From contig CANGLW010000001.1 of the NCBI GenBank assembly GCA_947454955.1, positions 124,001 through 188,000 of the forward strand: a DNA stretch of 64,000 nt. Reading direction: 5' to 3'. This document shows positions 45,660 through 54,700 of the stretch, piece after piece (within the stretch, counting starts at the first letter, position 1; each line of letters begins with the position of its first letter). The position numbers and the translations under genes are program-made. Source of the stretch: Comamonadaceae bacterium. GTDB lineage: Bacteria > Pseudomonadota > Gammaproteobacteria > Burkholderiales > Burkholderiaceae_C. The notes beneath the pieces are model-generated. The model worked only from the letters and a program-made list of their open reading frames with translations. It was not told the DNA's origin and made no database searches.

Positions 45660-46729
45660 GCGTTCAAGCGGCGCCCCACGTACATCGCCAACAAAGCCAC
45701 GCCGCCGACCATGCTCAGTGCGGCATGCGCCCAGACCAAGACCATGGGACCACTGACGACCGAACTGTGCGTCAACACCGCCAAAGCTGAACAGCTGAAG
45801 ACCGCCCACAGCCAACGCTGCTTCTTGAGCACAGAAGCCTCAGGTAAATGGCGCCCTGACCCGCTCACACTCCAACCCCACGCCAAGCTGTGGCTTGCCA
45901 TGCAGCCCATGAGGCCCACGGGTCCCGGCCAGATCAGCAAGCACAAACCGCCTACCACCAAGCTCCCCGCGCGCAAGATGCCCTGATAAGACATGGCGCG
46001 CTCATGCCTGAGCATGCTTTGCCCCAAGCCTGCTGCCAAGGCCATGAACAGCAGATGCACACCCAAAGTCATGCCCGCTGGCCAACCCGCTTGGGTGCAC
46101 CAGCTGTCCGACAAGGCCAAGCTGCACATCATCAAACCCATGCTGAGTTGTGCGGCTTGCGCGGTGGCCCCTTTCAAACCCGGTGCGGCCCAGGCTTGTG
46201 CCGCGCGGGCAGCCATGATGGGGCACGTGAAGCCGCGAGCCACACCGTTCAGTGTCAGTCGTAACAGCACGGCGCCCACCAGCAACAGCACGATGGCGGC
46301 CATCCACAAAGCCGTCAAGCCAGCACACAGCCACACCAGGGCAGCGGCCAAGAGTGGGCTGAGCCAATTCACCAGCCCTGAACGTGCGCCCAATGCGCGA
46401 GAGATTTGTTGGCTGTGCAAACAGCTTTGCGCCCAGGCAGCAGCAGCCAGCACCGCCCAGACCATCTCGCCCGTGCTTGCTGCGGCCCACACAGCCAGCA
46501 CCGCCAGACCCGCCGCCAGCCACACACGCGTGGTACTGGGCAAGACCTGCAAAGACAAGGGACGTGCAACCATCCAGCCCCACCACACCAACAAGGGCAA
46601 GGCGCTGAAGGTCGATGAGCTGCGTTGGCCCAGCCCAGCCAAGGTGACCCAGCCCATCAACACCCACAGCCAATGCAGCAGCAAGCTGCTCTGCGGGCCG
46701 AGCTTGTGAAACACCTTAGCCACGCGCAT
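45620..46729 (-). CDS. Polytopic membrane protein, last gene of cox operon
   Basis: About 369 residues from ATG 46729, which overlaps the preceding stop by 14 bases; upstream in-frame starts exist. Ten or more hydrophobic segments and several Trp-rich helices, with a vague NnrS-like look, but I do not recognise a defining motif. By position it may serve the CO dehydrogenase or the 2OG-type protein before it. Its 3' end overlaps soxA antisense. Confidence 0.65.
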   Translation of the reverse strand: MRVAKVFHKLGPQSSLLLHWLWVLMGWVTLAGLGQRSSSTFSALPLLVWWGWMVARPLSLQVLPSTTRVWLAAGLAVLAVWAAASTGEMVWAVLAAAAWAQSCLHSQQISRALGARSGLVNWLSPLLAAALVWLCAGLTALWMAAIVLLLVGAVLLRLTLNGVARGFTCPIMAARAAQAWAAPGLKGATAQAAQLSMGLMMCSLALSDSWCTQAGWPAGMTLGVHLLFMALAAGLGQSMLRHERAMSYQGILRAGSLVVGGLCLLIWPGPVGLMGCMASHSLAWGWSVSGSGRHLPEASVLKKQRWLWAVFSCSALAVLTHSSVVSGPMVLVWAHAALSMVGGVALLAMYVGRRLNAQGRTPGVSNAMP

Positions 46730-47405
46730 AAGCCTGGAGCTGGTTGTTGCCATCGGCGCTGTGCACGCTGGCATTGAAAGACACGATCACCCGGTCTTGC
46801 TCACCTTGGTAAGGCATGGCCTGGTGGGCCAACCACGAGGGGAACACCACCAACTGGCCGGGCACGGGTTCGATGTCGATGTGCGGCGACATGAGGTAGG
46901 CGTTGCCAAAGTCCGCATGCGCCCCACCCAGGTGTTGAAAATGCGGACCGTAAAAACGCGTCACACCGTTGAGGGCGCCCAGCACCGGGTGCGCGGTACG
47001 TTGTGCGGGCGCGTCCACTTGCAAGCAATACACACCTGACCACGAGCAGTTGCCGTGGGTGTGGATGTCGTGGTGCACACCGTTGTTGCTGATCTGAAAC
47101 CAAATGCCGTTCAACGCGATTTGAAAAGCTGGTGCCGCCGAGGGCCAGTGGCCGCTGTTGGCTTGCACCACCGTGTCGCGAATGCCGCCCACGATGAACT
47201 GAATCAGTTGCTGCCACTCAGAAATTTTGATGCGACCCAGCAAGTCGTCACGGCTGGCGTAAAACGCAGCACCTGGCTGCGCATCGCCCAAACGCATGGT
47301 TTTGAACACACGCACCAAGACCTCGTTCACGTCTTGCGCTTGCGCCAGACGGTGCACACCCAAGGGCGTGGCCCACAAGGTGTTGAAGGTCTCGGAGGTG
47401 GTCAT
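46716..47405 (-). CDS. Putative 2OG-Fe(II) oxygenase (TIGR02466 type)
   Basis: 229 residues. Conserved HHDIHTHGNCSWSGVYCLQ, then VFPSWLAHQAMPY with a late His, and RVIVSFN: the pattern of the TIGR02466 putative oxygenases. Nine bases after the mocA-like stop, so part of the cox transcript. The substrate is unknown; it could modify a cofactor or a protein side chain. Confidence 0.8.
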   Translation of the reverse strand: MTTSETFNTLWATPLGVHRLAQAQDVNEVLVRVFKTMRLGDAQPGAAFYASRDDLLGRIKISEWQQLIQFIVGGIRDTVVQANSGHWPSAAPAFQIALNGIWFQISNNGVHHDIHTHGNCSWSGVYCLQVDAPAQRTAHPVLGALNGVTRFYGPHFQHLGGAHADFGNAYLMSPHIDIEPVPGQLVVFPSWLAHQAMPYQGEQDRVIVSFNASVHSADGNNQLQAYARG

Positions 47406-47414
47406 GGTGGGGGC

Positions 47415-48095
47415 TTAGGCCGGGTTCAAGAGATGCGCAGGCCAGCGCAGTTGATGGCCGGTGCGCTCAGCGAAAGCGGCAATGTCAGCTTCGGTGTCTA
47501 CATCGGTCAGGTAGCGGTTGTTGGTGGTGGACCAACGCAAGACTTGCGCAGGGTTGGCTTGCTGCCACTGCTTGCAGCCCCATTGTTGATCGCCCGCCAA
47601 AATCGCGTCTTTGACCAAGGTGCTGAACATCACCGGGTTACCGGGCACGCCGTCTTTTTCTGGCACCACCACTTGCACACCTTCAGGGCGTTTTTTGTAG
47701 GCCCCTATCAAATCGGTGGCGTCTTGCGCGTTGATCAAGGGTTGGTCCGCCAAGGCCACCAGCACCGCATCGAGTTTGCTTGATAAGGCCTGCAAACCCA
47801 AATGCAAAGAGCTGTTCTGCCCATTGTCAGGGTTGGGGTTGCGTACCAGGGTGACCGGGAAGGTGCTCACGGCAGGTTCAATTTGATCAGCGTAGTGGCC
47901 CAGCACCACCACCACCTCATCCACCCCAGCGCCTGAAAGCGCGATGAGTTGGCGACGGATCAGCGAGACGCCGCCCAACTCCAGCAAACATTTAGGCTTG
48001 CCGCCCATGCGTGAGGCCGAACCCGCAGCCAGCAGGACTGCGCCGACCGTCAAACGGTTGTAAAGACCACCGCCGCCTTTGAGTATGCAACCCAT
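47415..48095 (-). CDS. MocA-like molybdenum cofactor cytidylyltransferase
   Basis: 226 residues. NTP-transferase motif LLAAGSASRMGGKPKCL, then ADQPLI and PGNPVMF. Adds CMP to Mo-molybdopterin, making the MCD cofactor that xanthine-dehydrogenase-family enzymes (including CoxL) need. Its ribosome binding site GGAGG lies in the last codons of the upstream XdhC gene. Confidence 0.88.
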   Translation of the reverse strand: MGCILKGGGGLYNRLTVGAVLLAAGSASRMGGKPKCLLELGGVSLIRRQLIALSGAGVDEVVVVLGHYADQIEPAVSTFPVTLVRNPNPDNGQNSSLHLGLQALSSKLDAVLVALADQPLINAQDATDLIGAYKKRPEGVQVVVPEKDGVPGNPVMFSTLVKDAILAGDQQWGCKQWQQANPAQVLRWSTTNNRYLTDVDTEADIAAFAERTGHQLRWPAHLLNPA

Positions 48096-48096
48096 G

Positions 48097-49008
48097 TCAG
48101 CCTCCGCAACAAGATTTTTTAACTGGCTCCATGACGGCCGGGGCTTTGGCTTTGCTGCCGCAGCAAGACGCTGCAGGTGCAGCCTGAGTTTGAGCAGGTT
48201 CAGAAACTGCGTTTGCTACACTTTCAGTAGCAACCGTTTCTTGCATAACGGCACGCACAGGCTCTTCTGCTTTGAAATATTCTGTCGGGTTACGGCGTTT
48301 GGCCACCACATCAAACAAGACCGAGAGTGCGATTTCTTCAGGGGTCTGCGCACCCACCAAGCGTCCGGCCGGCGCAATGATGGCATCGACCGCATGCGCG
48401 TTTTCACCGCTGGTTTTGAGGTTGTCTTTGAGCACCTGTGCCTTGCGTGCACTGGCCACAAACCAGACACACTGCGCCTGGACACCCAAGGCAGCGCGCA
48501 AGGCATTGATATCGCCACGGCCTTGCGTGGCGACCACCACCCAGGGCGAGCGCGGCAGGTTCTCGCCGCTTTGCACGGTCGCTTGGGCATGCACTTGCAA
48601 GCCCACCTGCGGTGCGAGCTTGACCAGGGCTTGCGCCACCGGGGAGTCGCCCAGCACCATCAATGAAGCGGGAGGCAGCACGGGGTCGATGAACAACTCC
48701 AGGGTGCCGCCGGAATGGCAGCTCATGCCGAACTCGAGCACATCATCCAGCGTGCGCTCGACCGACTCACCACTGGGGGTGATGCGGATGGTGCGGGCCT
48801 GGCCGTCAGCCAAGGCCAAACGTGCCGCTTTCACGACCGCAGGCTGCGCGCAGCCACCGCCGATCCAGCCCTCGATCACGCCATCGGCACTCACCAAGGC
48901 TTTGTCGCCAGGACGTGCCGAGGTGGGGGCCTGCACACGCAGCACACTCACCAAAGCAAAAGGAATACCGGCTTGTTGCCGGGCTTGGGCCAATTCAAAA
49001 ATTTGCAT
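48097..49008 (-). CDS. coxF: XdhC/CoxF-family cofactor maturation protein with CCG tail
   Basis: 303 residues from ATG 49008. N-terminal XdhC_CoxI domain (IGGGCAQPAVVKAARLAL) and C-terminal Rossmann domain (LMVLGDSPVAQALVKLAP). It inserts or sulfurates the molybdenum cofactor; in the cox system CoxF works in maturing the CuSMoO2 centre. The tail ends in two CCG motifs (SCCGSKAK... KSCCGG), a likely copper, sulfur or selenium binding site. A GCTAC/GTAGC hairpin lies at 48213. Confidence 0.88.
   Translation of the reverse strand: MQIFELAQARQQAGIPFALVSVLRVQAPTSARPGDKALVSADGVIEGWIGGGCAQPAVVKAARLALADGQARTIRITPSGESVERTLDDVLEFGMSCHSGGTLELFIDPVLPPASLMVLGDSPVAQALVKLAPQVGLQVHAQATVQSGENLPRSPWVVVATQGRGDINALRAALGVQAQCVWFVASARKAQVLKDNLKTSGENAHAVDAIIAPAGRLVGAQTPEEIALSVLFDVVAKRRNPTEYFKAEEPVRAVMQETVATESVANAVSEPAQTQAAPAASCCGSKAKAPAVMEPVKKSCCGG
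48213..48233. repeat. Dispersed hairpin inside coxF
   Basis: TTGCTAC, loop ACTTTCA, GTAGCAA: a perfect 7-bp stem. Encodes VATESVAN with AT-rich codons in a variable tail. Confidence 0.55.
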
Positions 49009-49016
49009 GCCTGACC

Positions 49017-50201
49017 TCAATGAAGTTGATGGCTGGCCACCACCAGGTCTTGCAAGGTGGCCATGGGAATGAAGCGGTCGATGCTCGCACGTGCGTGCTG
49101 TATCGCCTCGGAGGATGGTACGCCACGGGTGGGGTGAAACCATGTGACTTTCACGGATCTGGCGCGCAAACTTTGCAGCGCTTGCGCGAGCTCCAAAGGT
49201 GGGTCGGCATCAAAGCCATCAGAGAACACCCACACACGTGCACCGGTGTGCAATTGCGCGCGGGCATGGACCTGCACAAAGTCTTGCAGGCTGGTGGCGA
49301 TGCGGGTGCCACCACCAAAACCTGCCGTGACCGCGTTGATTTTTTCCTGTACCCGGCCGGAGTCGCGTTCCAACCAAGAGGTGATTTCGCTCAAGCGGGT
49401 GTGAAACACAAAGGCCCGTGTGGGCGTGGCCTGCACAAAGGCGCGGGCCATGCGCAAAAACAACTGCGCATGGCTTTCCATGGAGCGGCTCACATCCACC
49501 AGGATGAAGAGGCGCGGCTGGATGCGGCGCGGTTGTTTCCAGGCTGGCTTGATCGGCAAGCCACCATGGGCCACGCTGCTGCGCAGGGTCTTGCGCACGT
49601 CCAGCCGGTGGCCCGCGTTGTGCCATTGCTGGCGACGCACCAAGCGCTTGCGCAGCTGCTGAGCGATGCGCTCAGCCACCTGGCGCAAACCCGCCAAATC
49701 TTGCGGCAACCACTGCGAGAGCTCACGGTCATGCAGGGCTTCGGTGCGGGTGGCACCACCCTGGGCACGCGGCTGCGCGTCACCGTCTTGCAAGGCCGCG
49801 TGGTCAGACACATCGCTGCTGCGCGGAGCAGCGTTGTTTTGGGGTTGCGAAGCTGCGTCCATGTCGGCGTGCATGGCCTGCACTTGCTCACGCAGCGAGC
49901 GCGAGGGGCGGGTCTGCCCGCTCACACGCACCGTGCCTTTGATGCGGTGGGGAAACCAAAAACGATCGAACAACTCAGGCCACTGGCGCCACTCACGCAC
50001 ATGGCAACATGCAATCGAACGCCAGGCAGCTGAGATATCTTCTGCCCTGGTAGCTCCTAAATGCATAGCGGCTTCGAGCATGCTTTGCTGTTCAGCCACA
50101 CCCACCGTGAAGCCCTGGTCACGCAACAAAGCTGCAAATTGCGCCAGGTTCTCGACGGGCCAGCTCGCAGCCGCTACGGTTTTCACGGCGCGAGCATGCA
50201 T
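49017..50201 (-). CDS. coxE: CoxE-like VWA-domain protein
   Basis: 394 residues. VWA metal-ion site DVSRSM (DxSxS) in the second half, preceded by an Arg/Gln-rich region. Partner of the MoxR-type ATPase CoxD in assembling the [CuSMoO2] active site of CO dehydrogenase. Three bases after coxD. Confidence 0.9.
   Translation of the reverse strand: MHARAVKTVAAASWPVENLAQFAALLRDQGFTVGVAEQQSMLEAAMHLGATRAEDISAAWRSIACCHVREWRQWPELFDRFWFPHRIKGTVRVSGQTRPSRSLREQVQAMHADMDAASQPQNNAAPRSSDVSDHAALQDGDAQPRAQGGATRTEALHDRELSQWLPQDLAGLRQVAERIAQQLRKRLVRRQQWHNAGHRLDVRKTLRSSVAHGGLPIKPAWKQPRRIQPRLFILVDVSRSMESHAQLFLRMARAFVQATPTRAFVFHTRLSEITSWLERDSGRVQEKINAVTAGFGGGTRIATSLQDFVQVHARAQLHTGARVWVFSDGFDADPPLELAQALQSLRARSVKVTWFHPTRGVPSSEAIQHARASIDRFIPMATLQDLVVASHQLH
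50053..50069. repeat. Dispersed AT-cored motif inside coxE
   Basis: On the minus strand GCTATGCATTTAGGAGC. Same GCTAT-ATTT-AGC pattern, coding for AMHLGA near the N-terminus. Confidence 0.35.
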
Positions 50202-50204
50202 GGC

Positions 50205-51101
50205 TCAGACCTTCTCAGCCACACCCACACTGCGCCGGCCTTCAATGAGTTGGCGCATGCGGTCGGTGCTGAGTTGAAACTGGTCTTCGCGTGTTTTGAG
50301 CAGGCAGCCCAAACTGGCCGCCATCACGTCCAGGTCTTCGGGCAGTTGCACTTGGCCCATGTGGTGCAAGGCCGCCACCCAGTCCAGGGTCTCGGCAATG
50401 CCGGGGGTTTTGTTCAGGTCTTCTTTGCGCAGGCGCTGCACAAACTGCACCGCCTCTTCCACCAACTGGGTGTTGGCCTCGGGCAAAGCGGCTTTGACAA
50501 TCGCGATCTCACGTTGCAGCTGCGGGTAGTCCAGGTAATGGAACAAGCAGCGGCGACGCAAAGCATCGGACAACTCGCGCGTGCCGTTGCTGGTGAGGAT
50601 CACCTGCGGCACATGACGGGCCTGCAAGGTGCCAATCTCGGGCACGGTGATTTGGTATTCGGAGAGCACCTCCAGCAAAAAGGCCTCGAAGGCCTCGTCG
50701 GCGCGGTCGATCTCATCGATCAACAGCACGCAGGGTTTGTCGCTGGAAATCGCTTTGAGCAAAGGACGCTCAAGCAGGTACTCGCGCGAAAACACATCGC
50801 TCTCTTGCAACTGCTGCGAGCCGCCTTCGTGCAAGCGGATGGCCATGAGCTGACGGCCGTAGTTCCACTCGTAAGCGGCTTGCGAGAGGTCCAGCCCCTC
50901 GAAACACTGCAAGCGCACCAATTGCGCGCCGCTGGCTCGCGCCAGCGCTTGGGCCAGCGCGGTTTTACCCACCCCGGCATCGCCCTCTAACAAAAGAGGA
51001 CGACGCAGGGACTGCGCCAGCCACAGGGTGGTAGCCAGACCATCGTCTGACAAATACCCCGCCTGGTGCAGGCGCTCACGCAGCGCAGTGGTGTGGCTCA
51101 T
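50205..51101 (-). CDS. coxD: CoxD-like MoxR AAA+ ATPase
   Basis: 298 residues. Walker A EGDAGVGKTALAQALA, Walker B VLLIDEIDRADE, sensor LTSNGTRELSDALRRR. CoxD is described as a chaperone that sulfurates the molybdenum cofactor in CO dehydrogenase. Overlaps coxG by four bases. Confidence 0.92.
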   Translation of the reverse strand: MSHTTALRERLHQAGYLSDDGLATTLWLAQSLRRPLLLEGDAGVGKTALAQALARASGAQLVRLQCFEGLDLSQAAYEWNYGRQLMAIRLHEGGSQQLQESDVFSREYLLERPLLKAISSDKPCVLLIDEIDRADEAFEAFLLEVLSEYQITVPEIGTLQARHVPQVILTSNGTRELSDALRRRCLFHYLDYPQLQREIAIVKAALPEANTQLVEEAVQFVQRLRKEDLNKTPGIAETLDWVAALHHMGQVQLPEDLDVMAASLGCLLKTREDQFQLSTDRMRQLIEGRRSVGVAEKV

Positions 51102-51739
51102 GCGCGCTTGCCGAACATCCCGGCAAACCAGCTCTTGACCAAAGCCCAGAAGATGGCCAAGCCATTGATCTCGGTGGCCACTTTGGGTGCTGCTGCTGGT
51201 GATGCCGCGGGCGCTGCTGCAGCGCTCGCTGGTGTTTCAGCAACCGCAGCGGCAGCAGGTGCAGCACCCGCAGGCTGGGGCAAGGTTTGCGCGGTGGCCA
51301 TGAAGTTGGCCACGAACTGGGCCAAGATCATGTCGGACACCTGCACCATCATGCGGCCGCCGAACTGTGCGAACTTGCCGTTGACGATCACCGCGGCTTC
51401 TCCGCGCAGCGAGCACTTGGCTGCGTCTGCGGGATCCGCTTCGATGGTGGCGGTCAGGTCCATGGAGGCGGACGAGCCGCCTTTGTCCGCACCCTTGCCG
51501 CGCAAGGTGAGCTTGCGGGCTGCCACGTCCACGTTGAGCACGTCGACCGTGCCGCCAAACTGGGCCACTGCGGGGCCCACTTTGACTTTCACGCCGCCCT
51601 TGTACGAGGTCTCGGAGAGCTGCTCGGTGATTTCAGCACCGGGCATGCAACCGGCCACAGCCTTGAGGTCGCTCAGCAGCGTCCAGGCACGTGTGGCGTC
51701 CACGTCCAGGGGATAAAGTTTGTCTAATTTGACTTCCAT
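51098..51739 (-). CDS. coxG: CoxG, SRPBCC-fold CO dehydrogenase subunit G
   Basis: 213 residues. N-terminal START/SRPBCC lipid-binding domain (about 1-150: DATRAWTLLSDLKAVAGCMPGAE), a long Ala/Pro linker, and a C-terminal hydrophobic anchor (NGLAIFWALVKSWFAGMFG). It recruits CO dehydrogenase to the membrane and is proposed to bring quinone to it. Twelve bases after coxL. Confidence 0.9.
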   Translation of the reverse strand: MEVKLDKLYPLDVDATRAWTLLSDLKAVAGCMPGAEITEQLSETSYKGGVKVKVGPAVAQFGGTVDVLNVDVAARKLTLRGKGADKGGSSASMDLTATIEADPADAAKCSLRGEAAVIVNGKFAQFGGRMMVQVSDMILAQFVANFMATAQTLPQPAGAAPAAAAVAETPASAAAAPAASPAAAPKVATEINGLAIFWALVKSWFAGMFGKRA

Positions 51740-51750
51740 CGTTGATCCGA

Positions 51751-54162
51751 TCAGAGGGCCACGCCGTGCTTCTGGAGTTCTTTCCAGACGCGGAAGGCGT
51801 TGTGTGGCATGTTGAGGTGGGTCACACCCAGGTGCGAGAAGGCATCGACCACCGCCGAGGTGAAGGTGGGGATGGAGCCAACGTGCGGCGACTCGGCCAC
51901 GCCTTTGGCACCGATGGGGTGATGCGGCGAGGGTGTCACGGTGTGGTCAGTTTCCCACTTGGGTGTTTCCACCGCGGTAGGCAAGAAGTAGTCCATCAGC
52001 GTGTTGCCCAACAGGTTGCCCTGGGCATCAAACGGCATTTGCTGGCCCATGGCCACGGCAAAGCCTTCGGTCAAACCACCGTGGATTTGGCCGTCGATGA
52101 TCATCGGGTTGATGCGGGTGCCGCAGTCGTCCAGCGCGTAGAAGCGACGGATCTTGGTCTCGCCGGTGCCACGGTCGATGTCGACCACGCACAGGTAAAT
52201 ACCGAAGGGGTAAGTGAAGTTAGGTGGGTCGTAGTAGTGCACGGCTTCCAGGCCTGGCTCCAGGCCAGCTGGTGGCTGGTGGTAAGCCTGCCAAGCGATG
52301 TCGCTCATGGTCTTGAAGCGGCTGTCGTCGCCCTTGACCTTGAAGCGGTCCACTTCCCAGTCCAGGTCGTTCTCACCGACTTCGAGCATGTGCGCCGCAA
52401 TCTTGCGGGCTTTGGCGTGGATTTTGCGCGCAGCCAAGGCGATGGCTGCACCGGCCACGGGGGTGGAGCGCGAACCATAGGTGCCCAGGCCGTAAGGCGC
52501 GGTGGAGGTGTCGCCCTCTTCCACTTGAATCACTTCACTTGGAATACCCAGCTCGGTGGCGATGATCTGCGCATAGGTGGTCTGGTGACCTTGACCTTGC
52601 GTGATCGTGCCCATGCGCGCAATCGCGCTGCCAGTGGGGTGAATGCGGATTTCGCACGAGTCGAACATGCCCACGCCCAAGATGTCGCAAATCTTGCTCG
52701 GGCCGGCACCCACCACCTCGGTGAAGGTGACCAAACCAATGCCCATCAACGTGGGGCTGTTGGGGTCGGCACGCTTGGCAGCTTGCTCAGCACGCAGGGC
52801 TTTGTAGTCCACCGCATCCAGCACTTTTTGCAAAGCGGTGTGGTAGTCGCCAGAGTCGTACTCGAAACCAAAGGCGCTGGTGTAGGGGAACTGTTCTTTC
52901 TTGACGAAGTTCTTGGCGCGGATCTCGGCCTTGTCCATGCCCAGCTTCTGCGCCAGCACGTCGACCATGCGCTCGATCAGGTAGACGGCCTCGGTCACGC
53001 GGAACGAGCAGCGGTAAGCCACACCACCGGGGGCCTTGTTGGTGTAGACACCTTTGACGCTGGCGTGCGCTGCGGGAATATCGTACGAGCCCGAGCAGAT
53101 GTGGAACAAACCAGCAGGGAACTTGGTGGGGTCTGCACACGCGTCAAACGCGCCGTGATCGGCCACCACATTCACACGCAGGCCAGTGATCTTGCCGTCA
53201 GCGGTGGCGGCGAGTTCGCCGTCCATGTGGTAGTCACGGGCGAAGGCGGTCGAAGAGATGTTCTCGATGCGATCTTCCACCCACTTCACGGGCTTGCCCA
53301 GCACGATGGAGGCCACGATGGCGCAGACATAACCGGGGTACACACCCACCTTGTTGCCAAAGCCGCCACCAATGTCGGGCGAGACGATGCGCACCTTGGA
53401 CTCAGGAATGCCTGAGAGCATGGACACCACGGTACGCACCACGTGAGGTGCTTGCGAGGTGATGTAGGTGGTCAGGTCGCCACGCACGGGGTCGAACGAG
53501 GCCACGCAACCGCAGGTCTCCAGCGGGCAGGGGTGCACGCGGGGGTAGTGCATGCTTTGCGACACGGTCACTTCAGCTTTGGTGAAAGCGGCATCAGCCG
53601 CTTCTTTGTCACCGGCATTCCAGGTGAAGATGTGGTTGTGGTGATCGCGCGCGCCGTGGGCGCCAGTGGTCTTGCCGGCCAGGTCTTCACGCAGCACAGG
53701 TGCGTCGGGCTTGAGGGCTTCGAAGGGGTCGAGCACCACGGGCAGTTCTTCGTACTCCACTTCAACGGCTTCCACCGCGTCAGCAGCGATGTAGCGATCG
53801 TCAGCGATGACGATGGCCACCTCTTGCATCTGGAAGTGGACTTTCTCGTCGGCCAACACTGCAGCCACGTCACCGGCCAGGGTGGGCATCCAGTGAAGCT
53901 TCAAAGGTTTGAGGTCATCGGCGGTCAACACAGCGTGCACGCCAGGAATGGCCAGCGCAGCTTCTTTGTTGATTTTCTTGATGCGGGCGTGGGCCACAGG
54001 CGAGCGCACGATGTCCATGTGCAGCATGCCGGGCATCTTGATGTCGTCGACATAGTTGCCCTTGCCCTGGATGAAGCGGGCATCTTCTTTACGCAGGCGC
54101 GAAGCGCCCATACCGGCCAGGGCCAGTTCGCGTGCTTCAGGGGAATTAACGGGAGCGTTCAT
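51751..54162 (-). CDS. coxL: Form I aerobic CO dehydrogenase large subunit
   Basis: 803 residues. The active-site loop is VAYRCSFR, with Cys at residue 385; AYxCSFR is the form I signature, and this Cys binds copper in the CuSMoO2 centre. Other Mo-cofactor motifs are GGGFGNKVG (265-273) and a catalytic Glu in GVAESPHVG (about 765). It oxidises CO to CO2. Length and order M-S-L match true CO dehydrogenases of Oligotropha type rather than form II. GGAG precedes the ATG. Confidence 0.97.
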   Translation of the reverse strand: MNAPVNSPEARELALAGMGASRLRKEDARFIQGKGNYVDDIKMPGMLHMDIVRSPVAHARIKKINKEAALAIPGVHAVLTADDLKPLKLHWMPTLAGDVAAVLADEKVHFQMQEVAIVIADDRYIAADAVEAVEVEYEELPVVLDPFEALKPDAPVLREDLAGKTTGAHGARDHHNHIFTWNAGDKEAADAAFTKAEVTVSQSMHYPRVHPCPLETCGCVASFDPVRGDLTTYITSQAPHVVRTVVSMLSGIPESKVRIVSPDIGGGFGNKVGVYPGYVCAIVASIVLGKPVKWVEDRIENISSTAFARDYHMDGELAATADGKITGLRVNVVADHGAFDACADPTKFPAGLFHICSGSYDIPAAHASVKGVYTNKAPGGVAYRCSFRVTEAVYLIERMVDVLAQKLGMDKAEIRAKNFVKKEQFPYTSAFGFEYDSGDYHTALQKVLDAVDYKALRAEQAAKRADPNSPTLMGIGLVTFTEVVGAGPSKICDILGVGMFDSCEIRIHPTGSAIARMGTITQGQGHQTTYAQIIATELGIPSEVIQVEEGDTSTAPYGLGTYGSRSTPVAGAAIALAARKIHAKARKIAAHMLEVGENDLDWEVDRFKVKGDDSRFKTMSDIAWQAYHQPPAGLEPGLEAVHYYDPPNFTYPFGIYLCVVDIDRGTGETKIRRFYALDDCGTRINPMIIDGQIHGGLTEGFAVAMGQQMPFDAQGNLLGNTLMDYFLPTAVETPKWETDHTVTPSPHHPIGAKGVAESPHVGSIPTFTSAVVDAFSHLGVTHLNMPHNAFRVWKELQKHGVAL

Positions 54163-54197
54163 AGGTGGTCTCCAAATTTAATGTGTGCGGTTTAGGC

Positions 54198-54683
54198 TCA
54201 GGCGGCCACAGGCTCTTGCAATTTGCGGGCAGCGTACTGAACCGCTTTGATGATGTTTTGGTAGCCGGTGCAACGGCACAGGTTGCCACTCATGCCCATG
54301 CGGATTTCTTCTTCCGTGGGGTTGGGGTTCTCTTGCAAAAAGCGGTAAGCGCGCATGAGCATGCCGGGGGTGCAGAAACCGCACTGCAGGCCGTGCTCTT
54401 TGTAAAAACCTTCTTGCACCGCGTGCAGCACGCCGCCTTGGGCCAGACCTTCAACGGTCAACACATCGCTGCCTTCGCACTGCACCGCCAGGTGGGTGCA
54501 AGACTTGACCGAGCGGCCATCGATGTCCACGGTGCACGCACCGCAGTGGCTGGTTTCGCAACCAATGTGGGCGCCGGTGAGGTTGAGCTCTTCACGCAGG
54601 AAGTGGATCAGCAGGGTACGGGGTTCAACGGCTTTTTCAACAGCGCGGCCGTTGACGTTGACGTTCACAATTTTCTTAGGCAT
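54198..54683 (-). CDS. coxS: CO dehydrogenase small [2Fe-2S] subunit
   Basis: 161 residues from ATG 54683. Two clusters: [15 protein letters not shown] and CGFCTPGML...CRCTGYQNI. Passes electrons from the Mo centre to FAD in CoxM. GGAGAGACAAC upstream of the start. Confidence 0.96.
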   Translation of the reverse strand: MPKKIVNVNVNGRAVEKAVEPRTLLIHFLREELNLTGAHIGCETSHCGACTVDIDGRSVKSCTHLAVQCEGSDVLTVEGLAQGGVLHAVQEGFYKEHGLQCGFCTPGMLMRAYRFLQENPNPTEEEIRMGMSGNLCRCTGYQNIIKAVQYAARKLQEPVAA

Positions 54684-54700
54684 GTTGTCTCTCCGGGGAA

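Noticed and set aside
51742-53415. 557-residue open frame on the plus strand across coxL
   Set aside because: Antisense shadow of coxL; His/Gly/Val-rich without domains, while the minus strand encodes all CoxL motifs.
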